Assembly (NCBI RefSeq): GCF_014193675.1 | Contig: NZ_BLXZ01000001.1 | Coordinates: 558,001-622,000, forward strand | Length of the DNA stretch: 64,000 bases | Direction: 5' to 3' | From: Geomonas limicola | GTDB lineage: Bacteria > Desulfobacterota > Desulfuromonadia > Geobacterales > Geobacteraceae | In this document: positions 9,931 to 18,983 of the stretch, piece after piece | Layout of the letters: each line of letters begins with the position of its first letter | How positions within the stretch are numbered: the first letter of the stretch is position 1 | Translations under genes and position numbers: made by a program | Notes under the pieces: model-generated | Told to the model about the DNA's origin: nothing | What the model saw: the letters and a program-made list of their open reading frames with translations, nothing else | Databases searched by the model: none

Positions 9931-10617
9931 TCAAGGGCGGCGCAAACCTGCGGCGAGGCGGACGAAATTGGCGAGTATGGTGCGGGAAGCGGCGTCGAAT
10001 ACCGCTTTTTGGGCGAGGAAGCCGGTGAGGAGATCCAGCTGCGGATCGGGTAGGTTCCCCCAGCAGGCGACGATCTCCGGGTCCACCTCGGGGTGAAACT
10101 GGACCCCGTAGGCACTGCGGCCGAGGCGGAAGGCCTGGGCGGGGCAGGCGGGCGAACTGCCGAGCAGCAGGGCCTCTCCGGGAGGGGTGAAGCTGTCATT
10201 GTGCAGCTGGAAGGTGACAAAACTCCCGGGCAAGCCGGCGAAGAGCGGGTCGGCCGCGCCGCGGTCGTTCAGGTCGACGCGCTGGATCCCCTTTTCTCCG
10301 TGGGGTGACGGGGAGGCGACGCTGCCGCCGGCGACCTGCGCCAGGAGTTGCCCCCCCAGGCAGATCCCCAGGAGCGGAATCTCCGCGTCGAGTGCCCGGC
10401 GCATGAACCCGCGCACCCCTTCCAGGTACGGGAAGCGCTCGGTCTCGTGCACCCCCATGTCCCCCCCGAGGACGATGATACCGGTCACCTCGGCCAGTTC
10501 GGGGAACGGCTCATTCGCAAAGGCGGCGACGGTCTGCACGGCAAATCCGGCGGCCGCGATGAGCTCCGGGCAGCTGCCGGCGGGACACTGGGGATCGTTC
10601 TGGATCAGGACAAACAT
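9931..10617 (-). CDS. Class I glutamine amidotransferase-like protein
   Basis: The 228-aa protein has the nucleophile elbow GICLGGQLLA (catalytic Cys) and the His-Glu pair in VQFHPEVD, so the class I glutamine amidotransferase triad is complete. No synthetase domain is attached. Stand-alone members of this GMP-synthase-glutaminase-like family include gamma-glutamyl hydrolases and uncharacterised amidases, and the substrate cannot be assigned. It lies 6 bp after the CapA-like gene, so the two form an operon. Confidence 0.8.
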   Translation of the reverse strand: MFVLIQNDPQCPAGSCPELIAAAGFAVQTVAAFANEPFPELAEVTGIIVLGGDMGVHETERFPYLEGVRGFMRRALDAEIPLLGICLGGQLLAQVAGGSVASPSPHGEKGIQRVDLNDRGAADPLFAGLPGSFVTFQLHNDSFTPPGEALLLGSSPACPAQAFRLGRSAYGVQFHPEVDPEIVACWGNLPDPQLDLLTGFLAQKAVFDAASRTILANFVRLAAGLRRP

Positions 10618-10623
10618 CTGGCG

Positions 10624-11739
10624 TTACTCCTTGGGTTTTGGGGTGCCTGCGGCACGGAACTCGCCGTCGGGGCCGAAGCTCAGGGGCGAGCCGGGGAAGT
10701 CCTCGGTGCTCAGCCGGCGCATCAGGCGGTAGGCGCGCTGTTTGGGGTCACGCACCGGTCCGCGCTGGAAGGTCTGCAGGAAGGAATCCACCCTCCCCTT
10801 CTCGAAGGAGCCGTCCCGGGAAAGCTGCACGGTGATAAGCGGCGCGTAACCGCTCTCCCCGACCACGCTCACCCCGCCATAGGTGGCGAAGTTCCCCAGG
10901 CTGTAGGCGATCAGGCGCCCCTTGTAGAGCTCCAGGGCGCGCGGCACGTGGGGGCCGTGGCCCAAGACCAGCGCGGCGCCGCGGTCGATGGCGGCATGGG
11001 CGAAGCGGACCAGGTCGCCGCGCGGCTCGTTCAGGAAGGTCTCCGGCCCCGGGGCGACGTGCAGCGCGCCGCGTCCCTCGGCCCCGGCATGCACCGAGAG
11101 GATCAGGATGTCGTAACGGGGCGCCAGTTCCGCCACCTCGGCGAGCGCCCGTTCCGGATAGACGATGGAGCGCGGGCCAGCGCCGAATCCCAGGGCCAGC
11201 ACCGCGACCTTCAGCCCGCGCACCTGGAACTCGGCCACCTGGCCCGACTTGCCGGCGTAGGCGACCCCCGCCGCGTCGAGCGCCTCCCTCGTGGAGGTAA
11301 GCCCGTCGCGCCCGAAGTCCAGGGCGTGGTTGTTGGCCAGCGAGACGAAGGAGATCCCGGCCTTTTTGAGGTTTCGCGCGTAGGAGGGGGGAGTGCGAAA
11401 CAGGTAGCGGCGCCCCTTGAGGGGTTCCTTGGCCGGGTCACCCCCCGAGAAGAGAGGTCCTTCCAGGTTGGCGAGCGCGAGGTCGGCACCCTGGAAAAGC
11501 GGAGCGGCCGGGGTAAGTAGGTTGCGCCCCTGGTCCTTGGGGAGCCGCGGCGTGGGGAAATCGCTCCCCATCATGACGTCGCCGACCGCGGCCACCGTGA
11601 GACCGGCGGTCTGGGCGCTGGCGGTACCGGCCACCAGGAGCACCAAGAGCGTGACGAGAACGAGGCAACGGCAGGAGTGCCGCAGGGTAAACGGAACAGG
11701 CAGGGGACGGGAGTCGGACTGGGGTAACGGGGTGTACAA
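10624..11739 (-). CDS. CapA-family secreted metallophosphatase-like protein
   Basis: A signal peptide (LVLVTLLVLLVAGTASA) precedes a CapA/PGA_cap domain with the family motifs AAVGDVMMG, ANLEGPL, SLANNHALDFG, VHAG and LGHGPHVP. These are the metal-ligand motifs of the metallophosphatase fold used in poly-gamma-glutamate capsule proteins. The frame is open far upstream, into the oxidoreductase gene. I chose TTG at 11739 because GAGAG precedes it by 6 bases and it gives a normal signal peptide, for 371 aa; no ATG is available nearby. The role is probably in envelope polymer metabolism, but this is inferred from the family only. Confidence 0.75.
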   Translation of the reverse strand: MYTPLPQSDSRPLPVPFTLRHSCRCLVLVTLLVLLVAGTASAQTAGLTVAAVGDVMMGSDFPTPRLPKDQGRNLLTPAAPLFQGADLALANLEGPLFSGGDPAKEPLKGRRYLFRTPPSYARNLKKAGISFVSLANNHALDFGRDGLTSTREALDAAGVAYAGKSGQVAEFQVRGLKVAVLALGFGAGPRSIVYPERALAEVAELAPRYDILILSVHAGAEGRGALHVAPGPETFLNEPRGDLVRFAHAAIDRGAALVLGHGPHVPRALELYKGRLIAYSLGNFATYGGVSVVGESGYAPLITVQLSRDGSFEKGRVDSFLQTFQRGPVRDPKQRAYRLMRRLSTEDFPGSPLSFGPDGEFRAAGTPKPKE

Positions 11740-11923
11740 AGGTTTCTCTCGGGGCAGTTTCTGTCCGGGGCACGGCAGCTGCACTAAATATAAGATGAAC
11801 CAGGTTCCGATCTGCGCTCCTGCTGCCCCGTTGCACCAGGAGGCGACGCTTTCCGGATCCTGCCGGGCGCGGGATGCAGCACCCGCCCGACCGGCTGATG
11901 GGCCGGCCGGGCAGGAAAATACC

Positions 11924-13912
11924 TTACACCTTGCGCAGACTTTCGGCAATCACTTCCGCGATGTCCCGGACCTGCACCTTCTCGGCGCCCCGGTCCTTCA
12001 GGCCGTCCTCGAACATGGTGAGGCAGTAGGGGCAGGCTACGCAAACCGTGTCCGGGGTCTGGGTAAGCGCCTCGTCCACCCGGGCGTGGTTGATCCGCTC
12101 ACCGGTCAGCTCTTCCATCCACATGCGCCCGCCACCGGCACCGCAGCAGAAGGAATTTTCCCGGTTGCGCTCCATCTCCTTGACCGGTTTCCCGGTCGCC
12201 TGCTCGATGAGGGTCCGCGGTTCGTCGAAGACGCCGTTGTGGCGCCCGAGATAGCAGGGGTCGTGGTAGGTGACGGTCCCAAGCCCCGCAGCACCACCGG
12301 TGAGCTTGAGGCGCCCGGTCTGCACCAGCTCCGTGATGAGCTCGCTGTAGTGGCGCACCTCGAGCTCCAACCCGAACTGGCGGTAGTCGTTTTTCAGAGT
12401 GGTCAGGCAGTGCGGGCAGAGGGTGATCACCTTGGTTACGCCGCGCTCCTTGAAGAGCTCCACGTTCTCCCGGGCCATCTTGTCGAAGAGGAACTCGTTA
12501 CCGAGCCGGCGTAGGCTGTCCCCGCAGCACTTCTCGTCCTTGCCCAGGATCCCCCAGGAAATACCGGCCGCATCGAGGATGGTGGCGAGCGCCACGGTGA
12601 CCTGCTTGGTGCGCGAGTCGAAGGAGCCGGCGCACCCGACGTAGAAGAGGTACTCAGTCTCGCCTGCGGCAAACGGTTTCACGTCGAGGGTGGAGACCCA
12701 CTTGGCGCGCTCGCCGGGGGCGATCCCCCAAGGGTTGGAGCGCTGCTCCATGTTCTCGAACAGGTTCAAAAGCTCCTCGGGGAAGTGTGCCTTGGTCTCC
12801 ACCAGGTGCCGGCGCATCTTGATGATCTTGGGCATCTGCTCGATCAGGACCGGGCAGGCCTGCATGCAGGCGCCGCAGGTGGTGCAGGACCAGATGGACT
12901 CTTCGGTGTTGGTCCCCTCCCCTTCGTCCCCGATGAGCGGCAGGGTCCCCGGGCGTCCCTCCTTGAGAGCCGGCCCGTTTTCCAGCAGGTTCGTCTTGAT
13001 GGCGTGCACGATCTGGCGCGGGTTCAGGGGCTTGCCCGTGTTGGTGGCCGGGCAGGCCGCCTGGCAGCGACCGCACTCGGTGCAGCTGTAGGAGTCGAAG
13101 AGGTCCTTCCAGGTGAAGTTCTCCACGCTCCCCACCCCGAAGGTCTCCCCCTTCTCGAAGCGCTCGCGCGGCTGGGTGTTGGGCCAGTCGAGACTCCCGA
13201 AGTAGCAGTTGGGGATGGCGGTCAGGATGTGCATGTGCTTTGAGTGCGGCAAGAAGCAGATGAAGGCCAGGAGCACCACGGCGTGCAGCCACCAGGAGAT
13301 GAGCACCACGCCGTCGAGCCCTGTTCCCAGGGGGGCAAGCCAGGAGCCGACCAGGGTGGATACCGGCATGGCAGCGGTCGCAGTTTCTACCCCTTGCGCG
13401 ATCAGCGCGCCGTGCATCCCGAAGTAGGCGATCATCAAGAGCGCGATGAAGCTGAGGATCAGGAACGCCTCGGGGCTTCTCCCCTTCACGTAGCGGCTGT
13501 CCAGGTACGGGGGTTGGATAAGCAGACGCCGCCCGAAGGAAAAGGCGATGGCGACCAGGGTAAAGAGCGAGACCAGGTCGAAGAGGAAGAGGAGCGCGTG
13601 GTGCACCCCCGCCGGGAGCAGCCCCAGGTTGATTCCCGGGACGACCCCGGCCACCAGGAACTCCCCGTTGGCGATCGCCAGGATCATAAAGGACCAGAAG
13701 ATCACGAAGTGGTTGAGGCCGAAGGGTTTTTTAAGGACGCGCGCCTGGGCGAAGGCGTAGAGGAGCATGTCCTTCAGACGGCGCCCCGGCTGGTCCAGGC
13801 GCTCTTCCGGCTGGCCTACCAAGACCAGCGAGAACCTCCGGTAGACGCTGAAGAGAAAAAAGACCAGCGAAGCGGCCAGCAGCACGGCAAATAGGGGGGG
13901 ATGCGGCATCAT
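11924..13912 (-). CDS. Membrane FeS oxidoreductase of EMO type (ETF:menaquinone oxidoreductase)
   Basis: The 662-aa protein starts with an N-terminal membrane domain of several helices (about 1-220, NarI-like). It continues with two 4Fe-4S motifs (CTECGRCQAACP near 274 and CTTCGACMQACP near 341) and two CCG (HdrD-type) domains with CCGD near 463 and SFCCGAGGG near 588. This is the architecture of the family reported to pass electrons from electron-transfer flavoprotein to (methyl)menaquinone in anaerobic aromatic and fatty-acid degraders. It follows etfB and etfA in the same direction, which supports that role. It links acyl-CoA dehydrogenases to the membrane quinone pool. Confidence 0.88.
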   Translation of the reverse strand: MMPHPPLFAVLLAASLVFFLFSVYRRFSLVLVGQPEERLDQPGRRLKDMLLYAFAQARVLKKPFGLNHFVIFWSFMILAIANGEFLVAGVVPGINLGLLPAGVHHALLFLFDLVSLFTLVAIAFSFGRRLLIQPPYLDSRYVKGRSPEAFLILSFIALLMIAYFGMHGALIAQGVETATAAMPVSTLVGSWLAPLGTGLDGVVLISWWLHAVVLLAFICFLPHSKHMHILTAIPNCYFGSLDWPNTQPRERFEKGETFGVGSVENFTWKDLFDSYSCTECGRCQAACPATNTGKPLNPRQIVHAIKTNLLENGPALKEGRPGTLPLIGDEGEGTNTEESIWSCTTCGACMQACPVLIEQMPKIIKMRRHLVETKAHFPEELLNLFENMEQRSNPWGIAPGERAKWVSTLDVKPFAAGETEYLFYVGCAGSFDSRTKQVTVALATILDAAGISWGILGKDEKCCGDSLRRLGNEFLFDKMARENVELFKERGVTKVITLCPHCLTTLKNDYRQFGLELEVRHYSELITELVQTGRLKLTGGAAGLGTVTYHDPCYLGRHNGVFDEPRTLIEQATGKPVKEMERNRENSFCCGAGGGRMWMEELTGERINHARVDEALTQTPDTVCVACPYCLTMFEDGLKDRGAEKVQVRDIAEVIAESLRKV

Positions 13913-14049
13913 GAAAAACCTCGTATGCGTCTATGCGGCCCGGGACCGCGTTATATCAAGTAACAACGACTCGTCCACGCTCAATACTGCGTAGCCGGCC
14001 TGGGAAGATTCTGCAGGGGGCACCCGATCATGCGCCCTCACCAACCGGT

Positions 14050-14101
14050 TCCAACTCTCCCCCGCCCCTTGCGGGAAGGGGTCGGGGGGTGGGGGAAGCC
14101 G
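14050..14101. repeat. GC-rich dispersed palindrome, CTCCCCC family
   Basis: CTCTCCCCCGCCCCTTGCGGG leads into AAGGGGTCGGGGGGTGGGGG, an imperfect inverted repeat of the same general kind as the element at 39931-39968. Such extragenic elements are frequent in Geobacter genomes. Confidence 0.5.
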
Positions 14102-14212
14102 CCATGCAGCAATCACCTAACCACCTGTTGCAGCCCGGCGTCCCCCATCGCGAAGTTCTCGCTCACATCCAGGGAAGCCGTAGTTCGATCCACCTTTCAG
14201 CCGGCCTCACGT

Positions 14213-14249
14213 CCACCCCTTTGCGAAGGGGGGACAGGGGGGATTTGCC
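14213..14249. repeat. Dispersed CCCCTTTGCGAAGGGG element
   Basis: The hairpin core CCCCTT(TGCG)AAGGGG is followed by GGACAGGGGGGATTTG. The same ACAGGGGGG or CCCCCCTGT tail and hairpin recur at 17909-17946 and 29349-29384, so this is a repeat family with at least three members in the window. Confidence 0.6.
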
Positions 14250-14277
14250 TTGGAGATCCGCAGTTGCAGACCCAAGC

Positions 14278-15621
14278 TTACGCCCGTTTCCCCGAGCGCG
14301 CCTCCTTGAGCGTCTTCAGCTTGCGGGTGAGCGCCGGAATCACCTGGAACAGGTCCCCCACGATGCCGTAGCTCGCCACCTGGAAGATCGGCGCCTCGGG
14401 ATCACGGTTGATGGCGATCACCACGTCGGAGTCCTGCATGCCGACCAGGTGCTGGATCGCTCCGGAGATGCCGCAGGCGATGTACACCTTGGGGCGCACC
14501 GTCTTACCCGTCTGCCCCACCTGGCGGTCCTGGGGCATCCAGCCGGCGTCCACCGCGCTGCGCGAGGCCCCCACCACGCCACCCAGGACGTCGGCCAACT
14601 CCTGGAGCATCGAGAAGTTCTCCTTGTTCATCATTCCCCTGCCACCCGAGATGATGAAGTCCGCGCCAGAGATGTCCACCTGGGAGCCGGAGCCGCCGTC
14701 CATGAGGATCTTCAGCACCTTGACCTTCATTTCCTCCTCGGTCACCGGCACGCTCTCGCGCACGACCTCGCCGGTCAGCGCCGCGTCGAAGGGGGGCATC
14801 GGCATCACGTGGGGGCGCACGGTGGCCATCTGGGGGCGGAACTTGTCGCAGATGATGGTGGCCATGATGTTGCCGCCAAAGGCAGGGCGGGTCTGCATCA
14901 GGTTCCCCTTGTCATCGATGGAGAGCCCGGTGCAGTCGGCGGTGAGACCGGTAGAGAGTTCGGTGGCGACCACGCCGGCCAGGTCGCGTCCGAGCCCTGT
15001 CGCCCCCATGAGGATCACCTCGGGACGGTACTTCTCCACCAGGGCGCAGACCCCGCGCTGGTAGGCGTCGGTCCGGTAGTGGCGCAACACCGGCGCGTCC
15101 ATCGAAAAGACCCGCTGCGCGCCGTAGCCGATCGCCTGGCGGCAGAGCTCCTCGACCCCCTCGCCCATCACCACGGCGGCGAGTTCGCAGTTGCGCGCCT
15201 CAGCCAGTTCCTTCCCTTTGCCGAGCAGCTCCCAGGAGACCTTGGCGGCCTCACCCTCGGTCTGCTCGATGAATACCCAGACGCCGCGGTAGGCGGAGAG
15301 CTTGCGGGCGAGTTCCGCCTCCTCGGCGTCCACCTCCACTACCGGCGCGCCGGCCGCAGCCGAGGTGGCCGCCAGTTCCTGGAGGATCCGGAGTTCCTCC
15401 GGGGTAAAGGACATCTCCAGCGCCTGGGCCGGGCAGACCTTGACGCATTTCACGCAGCCGATGCACTTGGAGGTATTGATGATCGGCGCGCCGGCGTCGT
15501 CCATCTCGATGGCGTCGACCGGGCAGGCACTCTGGCAGCGCGCACCGCAGGCGATGCACCGCCCTTCCAGAAGGGAGGCGACGCCGCGCGGTTTTTTGGG
15601 AGGTTTCACAGCATCAGTCAT
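14278..15621 (-). CDS. etfA: Electron transfer flavoprotein alpha subunit with N-terminal ferredoxin domain
   Basis: The 447-aa EtfA carries about 70 extra N-terminal residues with two 4Fe-4S clusters: Cys 22, 25, 29, 33 and Cys 53, 56, 59, 63. The first motif has CX2CX3CX3C spacing, slightly different from a classical ferredoxin. The C-terminal FAD-binding part contains SGAIQHLVGM and INRDPEAPIF. With EtfB it takes electrons from acyl-CoA dehydrogenases and passes them to the membrane FeS oxidoreductase encoded downstream. The ferredoxin extension is seen in anaerobes and adds a possible extra electron port. Confidence 0.95.
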   Translation of the reverse strand: MTDAVKPPKKPRGVASLLEGRCIACGARCQSACPVDAIEMDDAGAPIINTSKCIGCVKCVKVCPAQALEMSFTPEELRILQELAATSAAAGAPVVEVDAEEAELARKLSAYRGVWVFIEQTEGEAAKVSWELLGKGKELAEARNCELAAVVMGEGVEELCRQAIGYGAQRVFSMDAPVLRHYRTDAYQRGVCALVEKYRPEVILMGATGLGRDLAGVVATELSTGLTADCTGLSIDDKGNLMQTRPAFGGNIMATIICDKFRPQMATVRPHVMPMPPFDAALTGEVVRESVPVTEEEMKVKVLKILMDGGSGSQVDISGADFIISGGRGMMNKENFSMLQELADVLGGVVGASRSAVDAGWMPQDRQVGQTGKTVRPKVYIACGISGAIQHLVGMQDSDVVIAINRDPEAPIFQVASYGIVGDLFQVIPALTRKLKTLKEARSGKRA

Positions 15622-15781
15622 GTCAGGTTCCTTGGTGGTCCGTCAATAGCTTGTAAAGTTCGGGGACTGGCTCCGTGAGGTACCTGTCCCCTTCCCCCAC
15701 CTCTCCCTTAGCCTCGCCTCCCGCTCGTCGAAAAAATGGCGGGTGCGTCAACTGGAAAGGGGCCGGGGCGTTTAACTCTGG

Positions 15782-16594
15782 TTACAGCGCCAAGAGGTCT
15801 TTTTCCAGCATCTTGTCGATCAAGAGCTGCGCGGCCCCTTCGGGATCGCGGGCGCCGTCGCCCAGCATCTCCCCCTTGGCCCGCTCCGGGGAGAAGATTC
15901 GGCTTACCCAGGTCGGGGAGCCCTTGAGGCCGATCTGGTTCACGTCGAGGTTCAGGACCTTGTTGTCCCACAGCTCCACCTGGGCGTCCACCGCCTCCAG
16001 ACGCTGGGCCACGGTCGGGTAGCGCGGCCGGTTCAGTTCGCGCACCACGGTGAGGAGGACCGGCAGCGGCGCCTCGACCTCCTCGTGCCGCCCCTCAAGC
16101 TTGCGGCGCACCTGGATGCTGCCCCGGGTGGGGTCCAGCGCCTCGACCCGGTCCACCAGGGTGAGCTGCGCATACCCCAGGCGGGTGGCTATCCCCGGGC
16201 CGACCTGCGCCGTGTCGCCGTCGATGGTCTGCTTGCCGCAGATCACCACGCCGACCTCCTCTTCCTGGGCCAGCCGCTCGATGGCTGCGGAGAGCACCTT
16301 GCTGGTGGCCAGGGTATCGGCGCCGCCGAAGACCCGGTCCGACAACAGGATGGCGCGATCCACCCCCAGCGCCAGTGCCTTGCGCAAGGTGGCCTCGGCA
16401 TTGGGCGGGCCCATCGAAATGGCGGCCACCCTGAAACCGAAGCGGTCCTTGAACTTGAGCCCCTCCTCGACGGCATGGGTATCGTAGGGATTCACGATGA
16501 AGGGGACCCCCTCGCGGATCAGGGTGTTGGTGACCGGGTCGATCTGGACCTGGGTAGTATCGGGAACCTGTTTGACACAAACGACAACCAGCAT
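15782..16594 (-). CDS. etfB: Electron transfer flavoprotein beta subunit
   Basis: The 270-aa protein starts MLVVVCVKQVPDTTQVQID, the standard EtfB N-terminus, and has VVICGKQTIDGDTAQVGP, the nucleotide-binding segment. It is the first gene of etfB-etfA-FeS oxidoreductase. The gap to etfA is 160 bp and carries pyrimidine-rich sequence without an obvious terminator. Two dyads lie within 70 bp upstream of its start. Confidence 0.95.
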   Translation of the reverse strand: MLVVVCVKQVPDTTQVQIDPVTNTLIREGVPFIVNPYDTHAVEEGLKFKDRFGFRVAAISMGPPNAEATLRKALALGVDRAILLSDRVFGGADTLATSKVLSAAIERLAQEEEVGVVICGKQTIDGDTAQVGPGIATRLGYAQLTLVDRVEALDPTRGSIQVRRKLEGRHEEVEAPLPVLLTVVRELNRPRYPTVAQRLEAVDAQVELWDNKVLNLDVNQIGLKGSPTWVSRIFSPERAKGEMLGDGARDPEGAAQLLIDKMLEKDLLAL

Positions 16595-16627
16595 AGTAAC
16601 CTCGAACGTTGGGGTGCCTCTGAAGCT

Positions 16628-16663
16628 ACAGCAGTGCTGTTAAAAGGAATTGATCTAAGTCAA
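16628..16663. promoter_or_regulatory. Two candidate operators upstream of etfB
   Basis: ACAGCAGTGCTGT (16628-16640) is a perfect 13-bp dyad. TTGATCTAAGTCAA (16650-16663) matches the FNR/CRP-family box TTGAT-N4-ATCAA with one mismatch. Both lie 34-70 bp upstream of etfB, in the divergent region shared with the TonB-like gene. The regulators are not identifiable from this window. Confidence 0.45.
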
Positions 16664-16864
16664 TAAATGGCGATCCAAGCAATGCTGGAATATGTACCAT
16701 CATTTACACGGTGAGGCAACCGTGAAGCAATATCAACCAGTTCGCTCTTGCAATTTGAGGGTCGATCTTTTACCATTTCGATTCGTGCCCGCACTCTAAG
16801 CGTCCTAGCGCGCTTTCTGCCAGCCTTTCATACTGTTAGTGTCCTTTCCTCCCCGGCGGAGCTG

Positions 16865-17776
16865 ATGTCCGACAAATATATAGAAAAAACTTTTCTCTAC
16901 CTGGTCCTGCTCTCCGTCCTGCTGCACGCAGCGGCGTTTTGGGCGGTGTCGAAACTCCCCAAGGAGCCGCCGCACCCCGAAGAAGCGACCATCGTGGACC
17001 TGAAAGATATCCCAGACCTCCCCCTGCCCCCCCCTCCCGCCCTGCAGCCGGGACCTCCCAAGGCTGCGCCGCCGCTCACCCGCCAACCCCGTCCCGTTGA
17101 GCGCCCGCGCCTCTCCCCTGCCCCGGTACTGCCCCGGCAGCCCCAGCAGGCACCCCCCCAGAGCGAGACAAAAAGCGCCAAAGCACTCCCAAGCAAGGGA
17201 CTTCCCGCGCAGCCCAAGGCAGACCTCGGGACCCCGGCGCGCCCGACCGGCAGGGAGGAAGCGCCGCGCCGCGAGAATGCGGGTCGCGAACCGAGCCGCG
17301 GCGAAGGGCTCTTCAAGCCGCAGCGCGGCAAAAGCGATGAATTGGCCCGGCTCTTCCCCTCGGCACGCGGGATCCAGCGCATCGAAGAGAACTTCCGCAA
17401 GAAGTACGAGGACGCCGAGCAGGGTGACACCCGGCTCATGGACACCGATGATCCGAACATCGGCACCTTCACCCGGCGCTTCGCCATTGCGCTGCGTGAC
17501 CGGCTCAATTCCATCGACCGCTACGAGAAAAAGGGGGTGGGGATGACCGTGCTCAACATCCGCATCGGCCGGGATGGCATGGTGGAGGGGACCCGGATAC
17601 TCTACACCAGCGGCAACGCGAAGCTCGACGAACTGGCCACCAAGGCAGCCAGTTCCGCGAGCTACGTGGGACCACTCCCCAGAAGGTGGGAGCACGACAC
17701 CCTGAACCTGATCTGCTCGTTCGTGATCCGGGAAGGTGGCGGGATCTCGGCAAGCTGGGAACTCACCAACCAGTAG
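16865..17776 (+). CDS. TonB-like energy transducer / TonB C-terminal domain protein
   Basis: The 303-aa protein has an N-terminal membrane anchor (about residues 10-28), a long Pro-rich periplasm-spanning linker (about 45-190) and a C-terminal TonB-type domain (GVGMTVLNIRIGRDGMVEGT, about 220-300). The start at 16865 follows GGCGGAG with 3-4 bases spacing; open frame upstream lacks such a site. TonB proteins transmit inner-membrane proton-motive force to outer-membrane receptors. No exbB/exbD or receptor is nearby, so this may act with distant partners or be a TolA/TonB-like structural protein. Confidence 0.75.
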   Translation: MSDKYIEKTFLYLVLLSVLLHAAAFWAVSKLPKEPPHPEEATIVDLKDIPDLPLPPPPALQPGPPKAAPPLTRQPRPVERPRLSPAPVLPRQPQQAPPQSETKSAKALPSKGLPAQPKADLGTPARPTGREEAPRRENAGREPSRGEGLFKPQRGKSDELARLFPSARGIQRIEENFRKKYEDAEQGDTRLMDTDDPNIGTFTRRFAIALRDRLNSIDRYEKKGVGMTVLNIRIGRDGMVEGTRILYTSGNAKLDELATKAASSASYVGPLPRRWEHDTLNLICSFVIREGGGISASWELTNQ

Positions 17777-17798
17777 CGCTTTCCCGGAAACGAAAAAA

Positions 17799-17827
17799 GG
17801 GGACCGGCTCCCTTGGTGCCCGTCCCC
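17799..17827 (+). terminator. Probable terminator of the TonB-like gene
   Basis: GGGGAC and GTCCCC form the base of a hairpin that starts 22 bases after the stop codon, preceded by an A run and followed by TTAAT. The T run is weak; the A run could serve the opposite strand. Confidence 0.5.
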
Positions 17828-17908
17828 TTAATCAACATCCCCTATGCCAACCGGAGCTGCCGGAGCCCGTTCAAACGCGCGTCCAGTTTACCCGAAGTAC
17901 TGCAGCCG

Positions 17909-17946
17909 CCCCTGGCCCCCCCTTTGAAAAAGGGGGGCCAGGGGGG
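17909..17946. repeat. Dispersed CCCCTGGCCCCCC palindrome
   Basis: CCCCTGGCCCCCCCTTT and its near-exact complement AAAAAGGGGGGCCAGGGG flank a tiny loop. It sits between the convergent TonB-like and galU genes and belongs to the same family as 14213-14249 and 29349-29384. Confidence 0.6.
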
Positions 17947-17982
17947 AGGTCGCCTTTACCCTGCCCGCCCCTCCCCCATCCC

Positions 17983-18849
17983 CTACCTGCAGAGCCGCAT
18001 CCTCAGGTAATCCTGGAAGGCCCCGTTGAACTCGTCGCGCTTCAGCGCCATATCCACCGTCGCCTTCAAAAAACCGAGCTTGTCGCCGCAGTCGTGGCGC
18101 AGCCCCTCGAACTGGCAGCCGAAGATGGACTCCTGTTTGCTGAGCCGCACCAGCGCGTCGGTGAGCTGGATCTCGCCCCCCTTCCCCGGCGCCTGGTCCT
18201 CGAGGATCGGGAAGATACCCGGGGTCAGGATGTAGCGGCCGATGATGGCCAGATCAGACGGGGCGTCGATGATGGCCGGCTTCTCGACCAGGTCGAGCAC
18301 CTCGTAGACGCGCTTGGCAAGCTGGTTCGCCCGCACGCAGCCGTAGGAGGAGATGTTTACCATGGGGACCTTCTCCAGGGCGAGCACCGGCGCGCGGTAG
18401 CTTTCGTAGACGTCGAGGAGCTGTCCCAGGCAGGGCACCGGGGCGTCGATGATGTCGTCGCCCAAAAGGACCGCGAACGGCTCCGCCCCCACGAACTCCT
18501 TGGCGCACAGGATGGCGTGCCCAAGGCCCAGGGCCTGCTTCTGGCGCACGAAGAAGATCTTGGCCATCTCGGCGATCTGGCGCACCTCGTGGAGTTCGGC
18601 GGTCTTACCCTTGTCCTCGAGCAGGGTCTCCAGCTCGAAGGCATGGTCGAAGTGGTCCTCGATGGCCCGCTTGCCGCGCCCGGTGACGAAGAGGATCTGT
18701 TCGATGCCCGAGGCGACCGCCTCCTCGACCACGTACTGCACCAGCGGCTTGTCGATGAGCGGCAGCATCTCCTTGGGGGTCGACTTGGTGGCCGGCAGAA
18801 ACCTGGTGCCCAGGCCTGCTACCGGGAAAACCGCCTTTTTCACCCGCAT
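17983..18849 (-). CDS. galU: UTP-glucose-1-phosphate uridylyltransferase
   Basis: The 288-aa protein has the nucleotidyltransferase signature FPVAGLGTRFLPATKSTPKE near the N-terminus and the GALU-type VEKP motif (DLVEKPAIIDAPS). It makes UDP-glucose for polysaccharide and lipopolysaccharide synthesis in the cytosol. The length is typical. It is transcribed alone, with a terminator of the upstream gene separating it from the FmdB-type gene. Confidence 0.95.
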   Translation of the reverse strand: MRVKKAVFPVAGLGTRFLPATKSTPKEMLPLIDKPLVQYVVEEAVASGIEQILFVTGRGKRAIEDHFDHAFELETLLEDKGKTAELHEVRQIAEMAKIFFVRQKQALGLGHAILCAKEFVGAEPFAVLLGDDIIDAPVPCLGQLLDVYESYRAPVLALEKVPMVNISSYGCVRANQLAKRVYEVLDLVEKPAIIDAPSDLAIIGRYILTPGIFPILEDQAPGKGGEIQLTDALVRLSKQESIFGCQFEGLRHDCGDKLGFLKATVDMALKRDEFNGAFQDYLRMRLCR

Positions 18850-18936
18850 GACACCCTCCTCTGCAAGAATTTTCTAATGCAGAAAGATAATAAGGAGTGC
18901 CGTCGGGTTTGTAAAGAGCTGCGCGGGGCGGGCAAA

Positions 18937-18958
18937 AAAAAACCCCCGAAGACGGGGG
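18937..18958 (-). terminator. Terminator of the zinc-ribbon (FmdB-type) gene
   Basis: On the minus strand CCCCCG, a TCTT loop and CGGGGG are followed by a run of nine T. It lies 26 bases after the stop at 18984. Confidence 0.9.
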
Positions 18959-18983
18959 CTCTTTTTCATGGGTAGCAGGTGGT

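Larger units (their letters stand above)
13913..14277. other. Intergenic region between etfA and the oxidoreductase gene
   Basis: This 365-bp gap inside an otherwise co-directional gene set holds two GC-rich dispersed repeats (listed separately) and no credible reading frame. The repeats probably inserted within the operon or mark an internal mRNA processing region. Confidence 0.6.

Noticed and set aside
11740-11949. Longer CapA-like protein starting at ATG 11949
   Set aside because: The extra residues would overlap the oxidoreductase stop and precede the signal peptide by 70 residues, which is not compatible with secretion. TTG at 11739 with its RBS is preferred.
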